A program made the translations under genes and the position numbers. Under the pieces are notes generated by a model. That model was not told the DNA's origin. It did not search any database and saw only the letters and a list, made by a program, of their open reading frames with translations. This document shows, piece after piece, positions 16,063 through 22,753 of a stretch of 32,892 nucleotides of DNA; position 1 is the first letter of the stretch, and each line of letters starts with the position of its first letter. This DNA is from Bacteroidota bacterium (GTDB lineage: Bacteria > Bacteroidota > Bacteroidia > AKYH767-A > 2013-40CM-41-45): NCBI GenBank assembly GCA_003151745.1, contig PLYJ01000208.1, forward strand, positions 1 to 32,892. Direction: 5' to 3'.

Positions 16063-16557
16063 ATGAACATTTCTCTAAAACCACATATTTTAATAAGTCA
16101 CTTTATTCCGGGATTTGTTTTCATAGTAATGAGCTTTAGCTCATATATGAACTGGAAAATTAATCTTATTGTTGCAACTTTAAAAGACACACCAAATACT
16201 AATATTATCATTGTGAGTTTCGTCTCAATTATCATTGCATTTTTAATAGGTGAAGTGTTTGATTCGTTGCGTGATTTATTGGAAGAATTTCCATTAAACA
16301 AAATATTCAGTGAGGTAAATTGGGATTTCTTTTTTAACGCAGACAAAGAGAAAATTGAAAAACTGAATGAAAGCTATTTTACATGGTATGTATTTAATTT
16401 GAATAGTAGCTTATCATTAATCGGGGCATTATTATTTACCACTCTATTCATAAATAATCCACCATTTAAAATATGGGCAATAGTAGTTATAGCATCATTA
16501 ATTCTTTTTATTGATGGAATTATTTTAAGAAAGGAAATTGCAAAACATACAAAGTGA
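16063..16557 (+). CDS. hypothetical four-helix membrane protein
   Basis: The 164-aa protein is not recognised. Four hydrophobic segments are visible at about 9-28 (LISHFIPGFVFIVMSF), 46-65 (NIIIVSFVSIIIAFLIGEVF), 112-131 (LNSSLSLIGALLFTTLFI) and 134-154 (KIWAIVVIASLILFIDGIIL). A soluble loop of about 45 residues between TM2 and TM3 is charged (FDSLRDLLEEFPLNKIF...NADKEKIEKLNE). It is the first gene of a trio with the SET and TPR genes: its TGA overlaps the GTG start of the next gene (GTGA), so translation is probably coupled. The sequence is markedly AT-rich compared with smc and topA, which suggests acquisition. A perfect promoter lies upstream. The soluble loop may recruit the other two products; that is inference. 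Confidence 0.8.
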   Translation: MNISLKPHILISHFIPGFVFIVMSFSSYMNWKINLIVATLKDTPNTNIIIVSFVSIIIAFLIGEVFDSLRDLLEEFPLNKIFSEVNWDFFFNADKEKIEKLNESYFTWYVFNLNSSLSLIGALLFTTLFINNPPFKIWAIVVIASLILFIDGIILRKEIAKHTK

Positions 16558-16943
16558 AAAACAAAAAATTACTTCCGCATTATAAAGTTTATACAAGGCT
16601 TAAACCATCTAAAATTAGTGGTGTTGGTGTATTCGCTATCCGTGATATTAAAAAAGGGACTGCAATCTTTTACAACGATGAAGAAAGCGAGATGATATGG
16701 GTTGATAAGAAAAGGGGAAAGAAGTTGCCCAAAGAAATCAAAAAATTATATAAAGATTTTTGTGTTCTTAAAAAAGGGAAATATGGTTGTCCTGAAAATT
16801 TTAGTTCACTGACAATAGCTTGGTATCTTAATCATTCAGAAAAACCAAATGTTTTTTCAGATAAGGATTATAATTTTTACGCTTCGAGAAATATTAAAAA
16901 AGGAGAAGAATTAACAGCAAACTACAATACATATAGCGAATGA
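16554..16943 (+). CDS. SET-domain protein (putative protein-lysine methyltransferase)
   Basis: This 129-aa protein is a minimal SET domain. It has the SAM-binding opening SGVGVFAIRDIKKGTAIF (24-41), the NHSEKPN motif near 92-98 (usual NHSc.PN) and GEELTANYNTYS at the end (usual GEEltxdY). These parts form the pseudoknot and active site that transfer methyl groups to lysine. No post-SET zinc site is present. The start is GTG at 16554, inside the stop of the membrane-protein gene, and its own stop overlaps the next ATG (ATGA), so the three genes are translationally coupled. Bacterial SET proteins of this size are known, but targets are mostly unknown. The context suggests the partner is encoded next door. 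Confidence 0.85.
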   Translation: MKNKKLLPHYKVYTRLKPSKISGVGVFAIRDIKKGTAIFYNDEESEMIWVDKKRGKKLPKEIKKLYKDFCVLKKGKYGCPENFSSLTIAWYLNHSEKPNVFSDKDYNFYASRNIKKGEELTANYNTYSE

Positions 16944-17608
16944 TTAACATGATATTTCGTACTTTTATTATTGTTGCTCTATATGCTGCGACAACGACAA
17001 GTATATCCTTTGCACAATCAGGTGCAGCAGAATTGATAAAGAGTGGCAATGCGAAGGTTGCAAATAATGATTATAAAGGTGCCCTAAATGACTATAACAA
17101 AGCTATTGCATTATCACGCAGTCCAATTTGTTATTATGACAGAGGAGACATAAAACAGATGATGGGCGATAATAAAGGAGCTAAGCTTGATTTTGATTCT
17201 GCAATTATTTTAAAACCTAACTATGCAGAGGCTTATTGTAATAGAGGTATTTCTAAAGAAGAACTTAAAGATTATACTGGGGCAATAAAAGATTATAATA
17301 AAGCTCTTGAATTAAAGCCCAATAACTCACTGATATATTTTAATCGAGCAATAGCTAAGGATAGTTCTAAAGATTTCAAAGGTGTGCTTGAAGATTGTAA
17401 CAATGCAATTAAGTTTAATAAAGATTATGCGGAAGCTTATAATAATCGTGGGGTTCTTAAATATGAAGAATTTAATGATAACGAAGGCGCATTAAATGAT
17501 TTTAATAAGGCTATTTTTGTGCAGGCAGGTTTCCCAACCTGCCTGTTTTGTTTTCTTCAACTAAAACCGGAGAGCGGGAGTGCTGTGAAGAAGTTTGTTA
17601 AAGAATAA
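16940..17608 (+). CDS. TPR-repeat exported protein with C-terminus formed by a repeat
   Basis: The 222-aa product has a signal peptide (MIFRTFIIVALYAATTTSISFAQS; a second start at 16949 is possible) and then about five tetratricopeptide units of the 'A.Y..RG..K...D..GA..D.NKAI.L.P' type, from residue 30 to about 190. The last 31 residues, FVQAGFPTCLFCFLQLKPESGSAVKKFVKE, are not TPR. They are read from the 144-bp direct repeat that begins at 17513, and the same tail occurs in the 40-aa ORF at 22474. The native C-terminus was therefore probably lost or exchanged. The ATG overlaps the SET stop, making this the third gene of the coupled operon. TPRs bind proteins. Periplasmic or outer-envelope location is inferred from the signal peptide. 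Confidence 0.85.
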   Translation: MINMIFRTFIIVALYAATTTSISFAQSGAAELIKSGNAKVANNDYKGALNDYNKAIALSRSPICYYDRGDIKQMMGDNKGAKLDFDSAIILKPNYAEAYCNRGISKEELKDYTGAIKDYNKALELKPNNSLIYFNRAIAKDSSKDFKGVLEDCNNAIKFNKDYAEAYNNRGVLKYEEFNDNEGALNDFNKAIFVQAGFPTCLFCFLQLKPESGSAVKKFVKE

Positions 17609-17656
17609 ACCCGGTTCAAAGTTATTTAGTTCAAAGTTCAAAGTTTGGAAAACATT
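17513..17656 (+). repeat. 144-bp direct repeat, left copy
   Basis: Bases 17513-17656 match 22501-22644 at 143 of 144 positions (G at 17550, A at 22538). The repeat starts with a 9-bp inverted repeat AGGCAGGTT-TCCC-AACCTGCCT, then codes LQLKPESGSAVKKFVKE-stop, then GTTCAAAGTTCAAAGTT. In this left copy the following hairpin arm is missing: homology ends in the hairpin loop. The two copies bound a 4988-bp unit. Confidence 0.95.
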
Positions 17657-17659
17657 TTT

Positions 17660-18013
17660 GTGGCAGAATCATTCATAACAGAGCAAAGCCCCTATCCTTT
17701 GAGCTCATGGCTTTCACATGTTTCGTTGTACGAAGATTATATAATTGATTTCATCATTTATCCAAGCTATACACTACAATCCATTGCATGTAATTTCGCT
17801 TTCCATCCTAATTTCGTAGATAATTATTTTAAGCTTAATAAAGTTTATAAATTATGGATTACCGACGTGAAGGATGATGGAATGAGCGTGTTACCTTTAG
17901 AAGTAGGCAAGGTTTTTAATACAAATATTAAATGGGATAAGCCGATTGAAGCGGACATTGAATTATTTAGAAGAACGAACACGGAGAGTGAAAAGCCATT
18001 ACAATTAGCTTAA
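17660..18013 (+). pseudogene. hypothetical ORF, probably 5'-truncated at the repeat edge
   Basis: The track ORF (17645, TTG) begins inside the 144-bp repeat. The unique sequence starts at 17657, so a GTG at 17660 (VAESFITEQSPYPLSSWLS...) is the first non-repeat start. The ~117-aa product is acidic and soluble, ends KPIEADIELFRRTNTESEKPLQLA, and matches no family I know. Its beginning exactly at the repeat junction suggests that the real N-terminus was removed when the repeat copy was formed. It could still be expressed as a fusion from the TTG. Confidence 0.5.
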
Positions 18014-18031
18014 TTTTCATCAACGCACATG

Positions 18032-18060
18032 ACACTTTAACTACACCACTTAGAAAGTGT
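18032..18060. repeat. inverted repeat before the regulator gene
   Basis: ACACTTT (18032-18038) and AAAGTGT (18054-18060) flank 15 bases. It may terminate the upstream fragment gene or serve as an operator for the XRE protein. There is no T-run directly after it on the plus strand, although TTTT occurs 8 bases later. Confidence 0.4.
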
Positions 18061-18076
18061 TGAAAACTTTTTAATA

Positions 18077-18112
18077 ATAAAATTTCACAATAAAATTTAT
18101 TGCGTAATTTTG
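18077..18112 (+). promoter_or_regulatory. promoter and possible operator of the R-M operon
   Basis: TAATTTTG (18105-18112) matches the Bacteroidota -7 TAnnTTTG exactly; TTTC at 18083-18086, 18 bp upstream, is a near -33. A 9-bp direct repeat ATAAAATTT occurs at 18077-18085 and 18090-18098, overlapping the -33 region, where a controller protein could bind. Transcription from here starts near 18120, so the ATG at 18143, not the track's TTG at 18110, would be used. Confidence 0.5.
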
Positions 18113-18142
18113 GACAATATTTGTCAAGATACATTATTGCCC

Positions 18143-18466
18143 ATGATTAAGGTTGAAACATTCGGAGAAAAGATCAGAACTCTAAGAGAACAAAATGAAA
18201 TGCCTTTAAGAAAACTTGCTGCGCTACTTGACCTTGACCAGTCAACATTAAGCAAGATTGAGCGAGGTGAACGCAAAGCAAACGCAGATATGATTGAGCG
18301 ACTTGCCAAAATTTTCAAAGTAAATAAGAAAGAATTACAAGTAAGTTTTGTAAGCGACCAAGTAGCTTACAATCTACTCGAAGAAGAATTTGGGAAAGAA
18401 ATTTTAGAAGTAGCAGAACAAAAAATAACTTACTTTAAGAAAATACGGAAATCAGCACATGTTTAA
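18143..18466 (+). CDS. XRE-family HTH regulator (controller-type) of the R-M system
   Basis: From ATG 18143 the protein is 107 aa: MIKVETFGEKIRTLREQNEMPLRKLAALLDLDQSTLSKIERGERKANADMIERLAKIFKV. The Cro/C1-type helix-turn-helix spans about 8-62, with the second and third helices at LRKLAALLDLDQSTLSKIERG. A C-terminal helix (EEEFGKEILEVAEQKITYFKK) may dimerise. The track start (TTG 18110) lies inside the -7 promoter element and is rejected. Its 3' end overlaps the start of the first methyltransferase by 8 bp, so it belongs to the R-M operon. Size and place fit C-protein-like regulators that time methyltransferase and endonuclease expression. The direct repeat upstream is a candidate binding site. 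Confidence 0.88.
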   Translation: MIKVETFGEKIRTLREQNEMPLRKLAALLDLDQSTLSKIERGERKANADMIERLAKIFKVNKKELQVSFVSDQVAYNLLEEEFGKEILEVAEQKITYFKKIRKSAHV

Positions 18467-19343
18467 CGAAGCCATTGATATAACCATAAAAACTCAAAGA
18501 ACCACTTTTGCGAAAACGCAAAAGCTATTTCCCGAGTATGACAGTCGCAAACCTTTTTTAAAATGGGCAGGCGGAAAAAGTCAATTAATACCTGAACTTG
18601 TAAAATACATTCCAAATAAATTTAACAGTTATTTAGAACCGTTCATCGGAGGAGGCGCACTATTTTTCTATTTGAATCATAATGCTTCCGTAATATCCGA
18701 TTCCAACGAAGAACTTATTATCACTTATCAAGCAGTAAAGGATAATGTCAATTCTATAATTGATATACTTGACGGCTTTGTTAATGAAGAAACCTTTTTT
18801 TACCAAGTGAGATCACTTGATCCGCACACATTAAATCTATCTGAACGAGCAGCGAGATTAATTTACTTAAACAAAACCTGCTTTAATGGACTGTATAGAG
18901 TTAATAAGAAAGGAATATTCAATGTTCCATATAACAAAAGAGATAGTGAGCAATTCTACAATAAAGAAACATTGATAAACGCCAGTAGGCGTTTACAAAA
19001 TACAACTATCATCCATTCTGATTATAAAGCTGTTTTAAAAAAGCACACAAGGAAAGGAGACTTTGTTTTTTTAGATCCTCCTTATCAGCCAATGAGTAAA
19101 TATTCCGATTTCAAAAGATATACTAAGGAATTCTTTTACGAAAAAGATCAGAAAGAATTATTTATTGTATTCAAAGAATTAGTTGATAAAGGTTGCTTTG
19201 TAATTCTTACAAACTCAAATCATCCCTTGATCACAGACCTTTATAAGAATTTTAGAATTGAGGTAATAGAAACAAGGCGGTTAATAAGTTGCGACCCCAG
19301 CACACGAACAGGAAAGGACATTATTGTTTTAGGCGGAATTTAA
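18459..19343 (+). CDS. DNA adenine methyltransferase, D12 class (DpnM/Dam-like)
   Basis: The 294-aa enzyme has the Dam-family order of motifs. FLKWAGGKSQLIPELVKYIP (motif X, 33-52) precedes the SAM-binding PFIGGGALFFYLN (motif I, 61-73). Next come AARLIYLNKTCFNGLYRVNKKGIFNVPY, a stretch very close to Dam and M.DpnII, and the catalytic DPPYQPMS (motif IV, 206-213). It transfers methyl groups from SAM to N6 of adenine in double-stranded DNA. About 30 extra residues lie before motif X compared with DpnM. Similarity to DpnM makes GATC a possible target, but target specificity cannot be read by eye, and the presence of a second adenine methyltransferase argues for an asymmetric site. It overlaps the regulator gene and is followed 3 bp later by the second methyltransferase. 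Confidence 0.93.
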   Translation: MFNEAIDITIKTQRTTFAKTQKLFPEYDSRKPFLKWAGGKSQLIPELVKYIPNKFNSYLEPFIGGGALFFYLNHNASVISDSNEELIITYQAVKDNVNSIIDILDGFVNEETFFYQVRSLDPHTLNLSERAARLIYLNKTCFNGLYRVNKKGIFNVPYNKRDSEQFYNKETLINASRRLQNTTIIHSDYKAVLKKHTRKGDFVFLDPPYQPMSKYSDFKRYTKEFFYEKDQKELFIVFKELVDKGCFVILTNSNHPLITDLYKNFRIEVIETRRLISCDPSTRTGKDIIVLGGI

Positions 19344-19346
19344 CTT

Positions 19347-20390
19347 ATGCAATTAGAGATAGAAAACTTTGCAGATCAGTTTCAATATTTCCCAGGCACA
19401 CGTTACATGGGAAGCAAGAATAAAATCATTCCTGACATTTGGCAACATTTGAGTAAACTTGATTTTGAAAGTGTATATGACGCTTTTGCAGGGAGTAATG
19501 TTGTAGGATATTTTCTTAAATGCCAAGGAAAGAAAGTAATCACAAATGATTTTCTTTCTTTTAGCCAAACATTCTCAAAAGCAATAATTGAAAATTCCTT
19601 TGTGAAGCTTGACAAGAGTGATATAAAATCTCTTTTAAAGAAAAACAAGAACAACGGATTCATAAGCGAAACGTTTCGCGATATTTTTTTCTCCGAAGAA
19701 GAAAATGAATTTCTTGATAGAGTGAGGAAGAATATTTCACAACTTGACAACGAATATAAAACTTCATTGGCTCTGGCTGCATTAGTAAGGGCTTGCATGA
19801 AAAAAAGGTCAAGAGGTATTTTCACATTTGTAGGTGAAAGATACAATGACGGAAGGGCTGATATGAAAAAATTATTGGAACAGCATTTTTTAGAAAGTAT
19901 TGAAATATTCAATCAGGCAGTATTTGAAAACGGACAAGAGAATATTTCATTAAATGAGAGAACGGAAAAACAAAATGTCAAAGCAGATTTAGTTTACTTT
20001 GACCCTCCCTACTTCACTCCAAAATCTGATAATGATTATTTAAGAAGATACCATTTTGTGGAGGGCTTAGTAAGAAATTGGGAAGGAATCACTATACAAG
20101 AACATTCAATAGTAAAAAAGTTTGCGAGCTATAAATCTCCCTTTGCAAAAAAAGAAACTACCTATACAGCTTTTGAAAATTTATTTCATAAATTTCAAAA
20201 TTCAATCATTGTCATTTCATATTCTTCAAATTCATTTCCTGCAAAGGATGAATTGACAGCTATGTTAAGTAAGTATAAATCAAAAGTTGTAGTACATGAG
20301 ATTGATCATACATACTCTTTCGGAAATCAAAATCATAAAATAGGAAACAAAAACAATCGCGTAAAGGAGTATTTATTTATAGGTTTGTAG
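19347..20390 (+). CDS. second D12-class DNA adenine methyltransferase
   Basis: The 347-aa protein has the motif X variant TRYMGSKNKIIPDIWQ (18-33), motif I VYDAFAGSNVVGYFLK (about 44-59) and motif IV YFDPPYFTPKSDNDYLRRYHF (DPPY at 219-222). This is the alpha-order D12 class of N6-adenine methyltransferases, of the 'ryxGsK' branch found in type IIS systems and differing from the Dam-like enzyme upstream. A region between motifs I and IV (SLALAALVRACMKKRSRGIFTFVGERYNDGRADMKK) probably holds the target-recognition part. Two dissimilar adenine methyltransferases in one operon suggest that each protects one strand of an asymmetric sequence. It ends 1 bp before the endonuclease gene. Confidence 0.9.
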   Translation: MQLEIENFADQFQYFPGTRYMGSKNKIIPDIWQHLSKLDFESVYDAFAGSNVVGYFLKCQGKKVITNDFLSFSQTFSKAIIENSFVKLDKSDIKSLLKKNKNNGFISETFRDIFFSEEENEFLDRVRKNISQLDNEYKTSLALAALVRACMKKRSRGIFTFVGERYNDGRADMKKLLEQHFLESIEIFNQAVFENGQENISLNERTEKQNVKADLVYFDPPYFTPKSDNDYLRRYHFVEGLVRNWEGITIQEHSIVKKFASYKSPFAKKETTYTAFENLFHKFQNSIIVISYSSNSFPAKDELTAMLSKYKSKVVVHEIDHTYSFGNQNHKIGNKNNRVKEYLFIGL

Positions 20391-20391
20391 C

Positions 20392-21426
20392 ATGAAAATT
20401 CCAAGTGACGAAATACCGCAAGCAGATGTAATTGAAGATGTAATCAAAACTGTTATTTGCATAGCCAAAGGCGGAGAAACTTTTCAAGATATTGCAAAAG
20501 CAATAGGTAAAGTTGAACGTCAGGGAAGATATTATCGTAAAGCAGCGGAAATAGTTGGATTTGTTGCTACTCCTACAAGAAACCATTCTGTTTTAACTCC
20601 GCTCGGAAAACAGTTAGTAAAATCAAATCCAACTCTTACCAATCCCCTTTTTCTTCAAGGTGTATTGAGTGCAAGAATCTTCCAAAGGATAATTCCTTTC
20701 CTTGAATTATACAAGACAGACGGTGTAACAAGAGAAGAAATTGTTGATTTCATAATTAGCGTTGCAGATATTTCAGGAGATTCAACGGCTCCAAGAAGAT
20801 TTAGTTCCGTAGTATCGTGGCTTGATACTCTTAGAATAATTGAAAAGAAAAACGAAAGCTATTTTCTTTCCACAACTTTGATCAATAAAAAAATTCCACT
20901 ACTTCAATTCACAGAAATTGATGAACCAATTTTACCAAGATCAAGCAACCTGAACGAATACAAAACAGTTGAAATGAGAACTGCCAAAGCGCATGACACT
21001 ATTATTTCCTATCGTGATTTGGCAGCCACTGAAAGAGCAGACAATGCACATCGTAAATTAGTAAACCTTGTTGCAACGAGGGTAAAAGCTACAGGAGCAA
21101 TTCCAAGATACAATCAACTAATTGACCTTGCAACAAGGCATCAAGACGATGATTACATTTTTGAAATGAAATCATTAACGGAAACAAATGTAAAAAGCCA
21201 AGTAAGAAATGGACTTAGTCAGTTATTTGAATATCGTTACTTACAAAACCTTCCTGATGCTAAATTGATACTTGTTGTTGAAACTCCATTACCATCTAAA
21301 ACTAAATGGATGGTTGATTACATGGAGGAGGACAGAGATGTACTTTTGGTTTGGGATGGAGATGATCAACTTTATGGAACAAACGAAACGAGGGAGAAAC
21401 TCGCATTTTTAAATTTACAGCCATGA
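20392..21426 (+). CDS. type II (probably IIS) restriction endonuclease, wHTH plus PD-(D/E)XK
   Basis: The 344-aa protein has an N-terminal winged-helix half. ETFQDIAKAIGKVERQGRYYRKAAEIVGFVA (about 30-60) and VTREEIVDFIISVADISGDSTAPRRFSSVVSWLDTLRIIEK (about 110-150) read as two wHTH units. The C-terminal half holds a candidate PD-(D/E)XK core, DDDYIFEMKSLTETNVKSQVRNGLSQLFEYRYLQ, with Asp252-254, Glu258 and Lys260. It should recognise DNA through the winged helices and cut with the C-terminal domain, an arrangement comparable to FokI. It is the last gene of the operon, 1 bp after the second methyltransferase, and a strong hairpin follows the stop. Assignment as the cognate nuclease rests mainly on position and on the E-x-K core. 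The cleavage site is unknown. Confidence 0.82.
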   Translation: MKIPSDEIPQADVIEDVIKTVICIAKGGETFQDIAKAIGKVERQGRYYRKAAEIVGFVATPTRNHSVLTPLGKQLVKSNPTLTNPLFLQGVLSARIFQRIIPFLELYKTDGVTREEIVDFIISVADISGDSTAPRRFSSVVSWLDTLRIIEKKNESYFLSTTLINKKIPLLQFTEIDEPILPRSSNLNEYKTVEMRTAKAHDTIISYRDLAATERADNAHRKLVNLVATRVKATGAIPRYNQLIDLATRHQDDDYIFEMKSLTETNVKSQVRNGLSQLFEYRYLQNLPDAKLILVVETPLPSKTKWMVDYMEEDRDVLLVWDGDDQLYGTNETREKLAFLNLQP

Positions 21427-21439
21427 AAGCCAACGCACA

Positions 21440-21507
21440 TTGCAAGCACCTTTTTATTTTTTCCTCTACTTATTTTTAAAGAAGAAAAAATAAAAAGGAG
21501 CTTGCAA
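21440..21507 (+). terminator. strong hairpin terminator of the R-M operon
   Basis: TTGCAAGCACCTTTTTATTTTTTC (21440-21463) pairs with GAAAAAATAAAAAGGAGCTTGCAA (21484-21507), 23 of 24 positions. It starts 13 bp after the endonuclease stop. The stem is long and symmetrical, so it could stop transcription from either side. A 10-bp word CAACGCACAT just before it (21431-21440) also occurs at 18021-18030, before the operon. Confidence 0.75.
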
Positions 21508-21588
21508 GCCCACGCACGCGACACAGCGTAACGGAGAAAGTGCTAACTTGCGACGGCACAGCTTCGATTGAGAAACGGGCTGGCGATA

Positions 21589-22234
21589 ATCGAGTGGACA
21601 GCCCCACCTGAATGAACAGGTGGGGAGTGCCCCTCACACCACCGTGCGTATGGGTCTCGTACACGGCGGTTTGTTAAGCATGAGTACAATCGCTCTTTTC
21701 ACCAATTGCACTTTGTTTCTTTTATAACAAGGCTGCTAAGCGCGAAGCTTAAAGCTCCTTATTGCATTAGAAACGACTTAACATTCAGTCCTTCGCTGGC
21801 TTGTGAGACCGTCCGATTTATCTTCGGCTCGTAACTACCAACTACTATGACCTCTGCTGACTTCTATTGAAACTCCCTATTGCTTTCGGGAATTGTTGCT
21901 TCGATTGTCGCGCCAATCTTAGTCAACCTATCAACAGACCTCCCCCGGTAAGACAAATATCCTTCGGTCAATCGCTGCTGCATCTACATGATGAATGGTT
22001 TGTAATCTTGGGGCTTTAGTATGATGTGCTACCTCACCCGATTCATCATGCCTCTATATACAGTTTCTGTACGTCAGTACCGACCTTTGCAGTCTCGCTT
22101 ACTTCAGTGCATATCTCACGACAAACCACCTTGCGACTTGCTAATGCTTCCTCAATTTAAGAGGCGCATAAGAGACTTTCACTCTCTGGATTATTCTATT
22201 TGAAAGAACTATATTTGCCATTCAGGGCACACAC
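21589..22234 (-). ncRNA. ORF-less group II intron
   Basis: Read on the minus strand, the element begins GTGTGTGCCCTGAATGG near 22234, which fits the group II 5' end GUGYG. It ends with a domain V hairpin, domain VI and CCACTCGAT near 21589. Domain V (21670 to 21638) is ACCGCCGTG-TACG-AGACC-CATA-CG-CACGGTGGT: two stems separated by a 2-nt bulge on the 3' side, 33 nt, as in domain V. Domain VI follows with the 9-bp stem CCCCACCTG/CAGGTGGGG. A short stem AATAAGG...CCTTGTT around 21725-21762 stands where domain IV would carry the maturase, and there is no reverse transcriptase frame. Boundaries are estimates. One C-A mismatch in the upper domain V stem may mean decay. Track ORFs within it are not genes. 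Confidence 0.72.
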
Positions 22235-22237
22235 AAA

Positions 22238-22366
22238 AATATTAAATGAAACAGGAAAAAGAGGGGGCTTTATTGGTAATCAAAGTGAAGTGCTATCTAT
22301 ATACATTCGTGCGAGGGAGAGAGAATCGCATTTTAATCCCCCTCTTTTTCCTGCTTCATTAATATT
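22238..22366. repeat. 129-bp element with ~30-bp terminal inverted repeats
   Basis: AATATTAAATGAAACAGGAAAAAGAGGGGG (22238-22267) is complementary to CCCCCTCTTTTTCCTGCTTCATTAATATT (22338-22366) with one mismatch and one indel, enclosing 70 bp. On the minus strand the hairpin is followed by TTTTT and at once by the inferred 5' end of the group II intron. It could be a MITE-like element or an old terminator used as the intron target. No target-site duplication is clear. Confidence 0.75.
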
Positions 22367-22473
22367 CCAGACGTTATCGGATATGCTAACCGCTTCGATT
22401 GAGCGAAACAGCATATTCAAACGGGGAAGCTGAAAACCGAACAGAGTAAGCGGAAAAATAAAATCAAAACAAT

Positions 22474-22596
22474 ATGAAAAAGTTAATCTTCGTAATAGCG
22501 ATTTTTGTGCAGGCAGGTTTCCCAACCTGCCTGTTTTATTTTCTTCAACTAAAACCGGAGAGCGGGAGTGCTGTGAAGAAGTTTGTTAAAGAATAA
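22474..22596 (+). pseudogene. 40-aa ORF: signal-peptide stub joined to the repeat-coded tail
   Basis: ATG at 22474 reads MKKLIFVIAIFVQAGFPTCLFYFLQLKPESGSAVKKFVKE and stops at 22596. The first ten residues look like the start of a signal peptide. From residue 11 it is the same sequence as the C-terminus of the TPR protein, apart from Tyr for Cys. It is too short to be a normal exported protein. I read it as the remnant of a gene joined to the 144-bp repeat, or the original gene from which the tail came, interrupted by the AGGCAGGTT/AACCTGCCT palindrome. Confidence 0.5.
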
Positions 22597-22644
22597 ACCC
22601 GGTTCAAAGTTATTTAGTTCAAAGTTCAAAGTTTGGAAAACATT
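22501..22644 (+). repeat. 144-bp direct repeat, right copy
   Basis: This copy matches the left copy at 17513-17656 with one mismatch. Here the hairpin that follows is complete (22617-22670), so the right copy is continuous with the topA upstream region and probably represents the original locus. The left copy is cut in the hairpin loop. Confidence 0.95.
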
Positions 22645-22677
22645 GAACTGAGTAACTTTGAACCTTGAACTTTTTTT
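22617..22677 (+). terminator. GTTCAAAG-type hairpin with T-run
   Basis: GTTCAAAGTTCAAAGTT (22617-22633) pairs with AACTTTGAACCTTGAAC (22654-22670) at 16 of 17 positions, followed by seven T. It fits a rho-independent terminator built from a local repeat. A second hairpin of the same words lies just before topA. Confidence 0.75.
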
Positions 22678-22753
22678 AGTTTGTTTTCCGAGAGCATTTC
22701 TTTTGTAAAAAATAAAATGCTTTTATTTGCGCCCGATTAAAAAATGAGTTCAA

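Noticed and set aside
18110-18142. N-terminal extension of the XRE regulator from TTG 18110
   Set aside because: The TTG is inside the -7 promoter box TAATTTTG, and the HTH domain starts properly from ATG 18143.
18459-19343. Housekeeping Dam/mismatch-repair methylase
   Set aside because: It sits in an operon with a second methylase, a nuclease and a controller-type regulator in an AT-rich repeat-bounded island, so it belongs to restriction-modification.
18021-21440. Integron attC sites at CAACGCACAT
   Set aside because: No GTTRRRY partner core or paired L/R boxes are found near either copy, and there is no integrase.
21427-22500. Insertion sequence remnant
   Set aside because: No transposase fragment is readable in six frames, and domain V/VI hairpins explain most of the region as a group II intron. 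The 129-bp inverted repeat alone could be MITE-like but lacks a clear target duplication.
22021-22525. Track ORFs at 22021, 22200 and 22280
   Set aside because: They lie in the intron RNA and the inverted repeat, have unlikely composition and no start context. The sequence is better explained as structured RNA or repeat.
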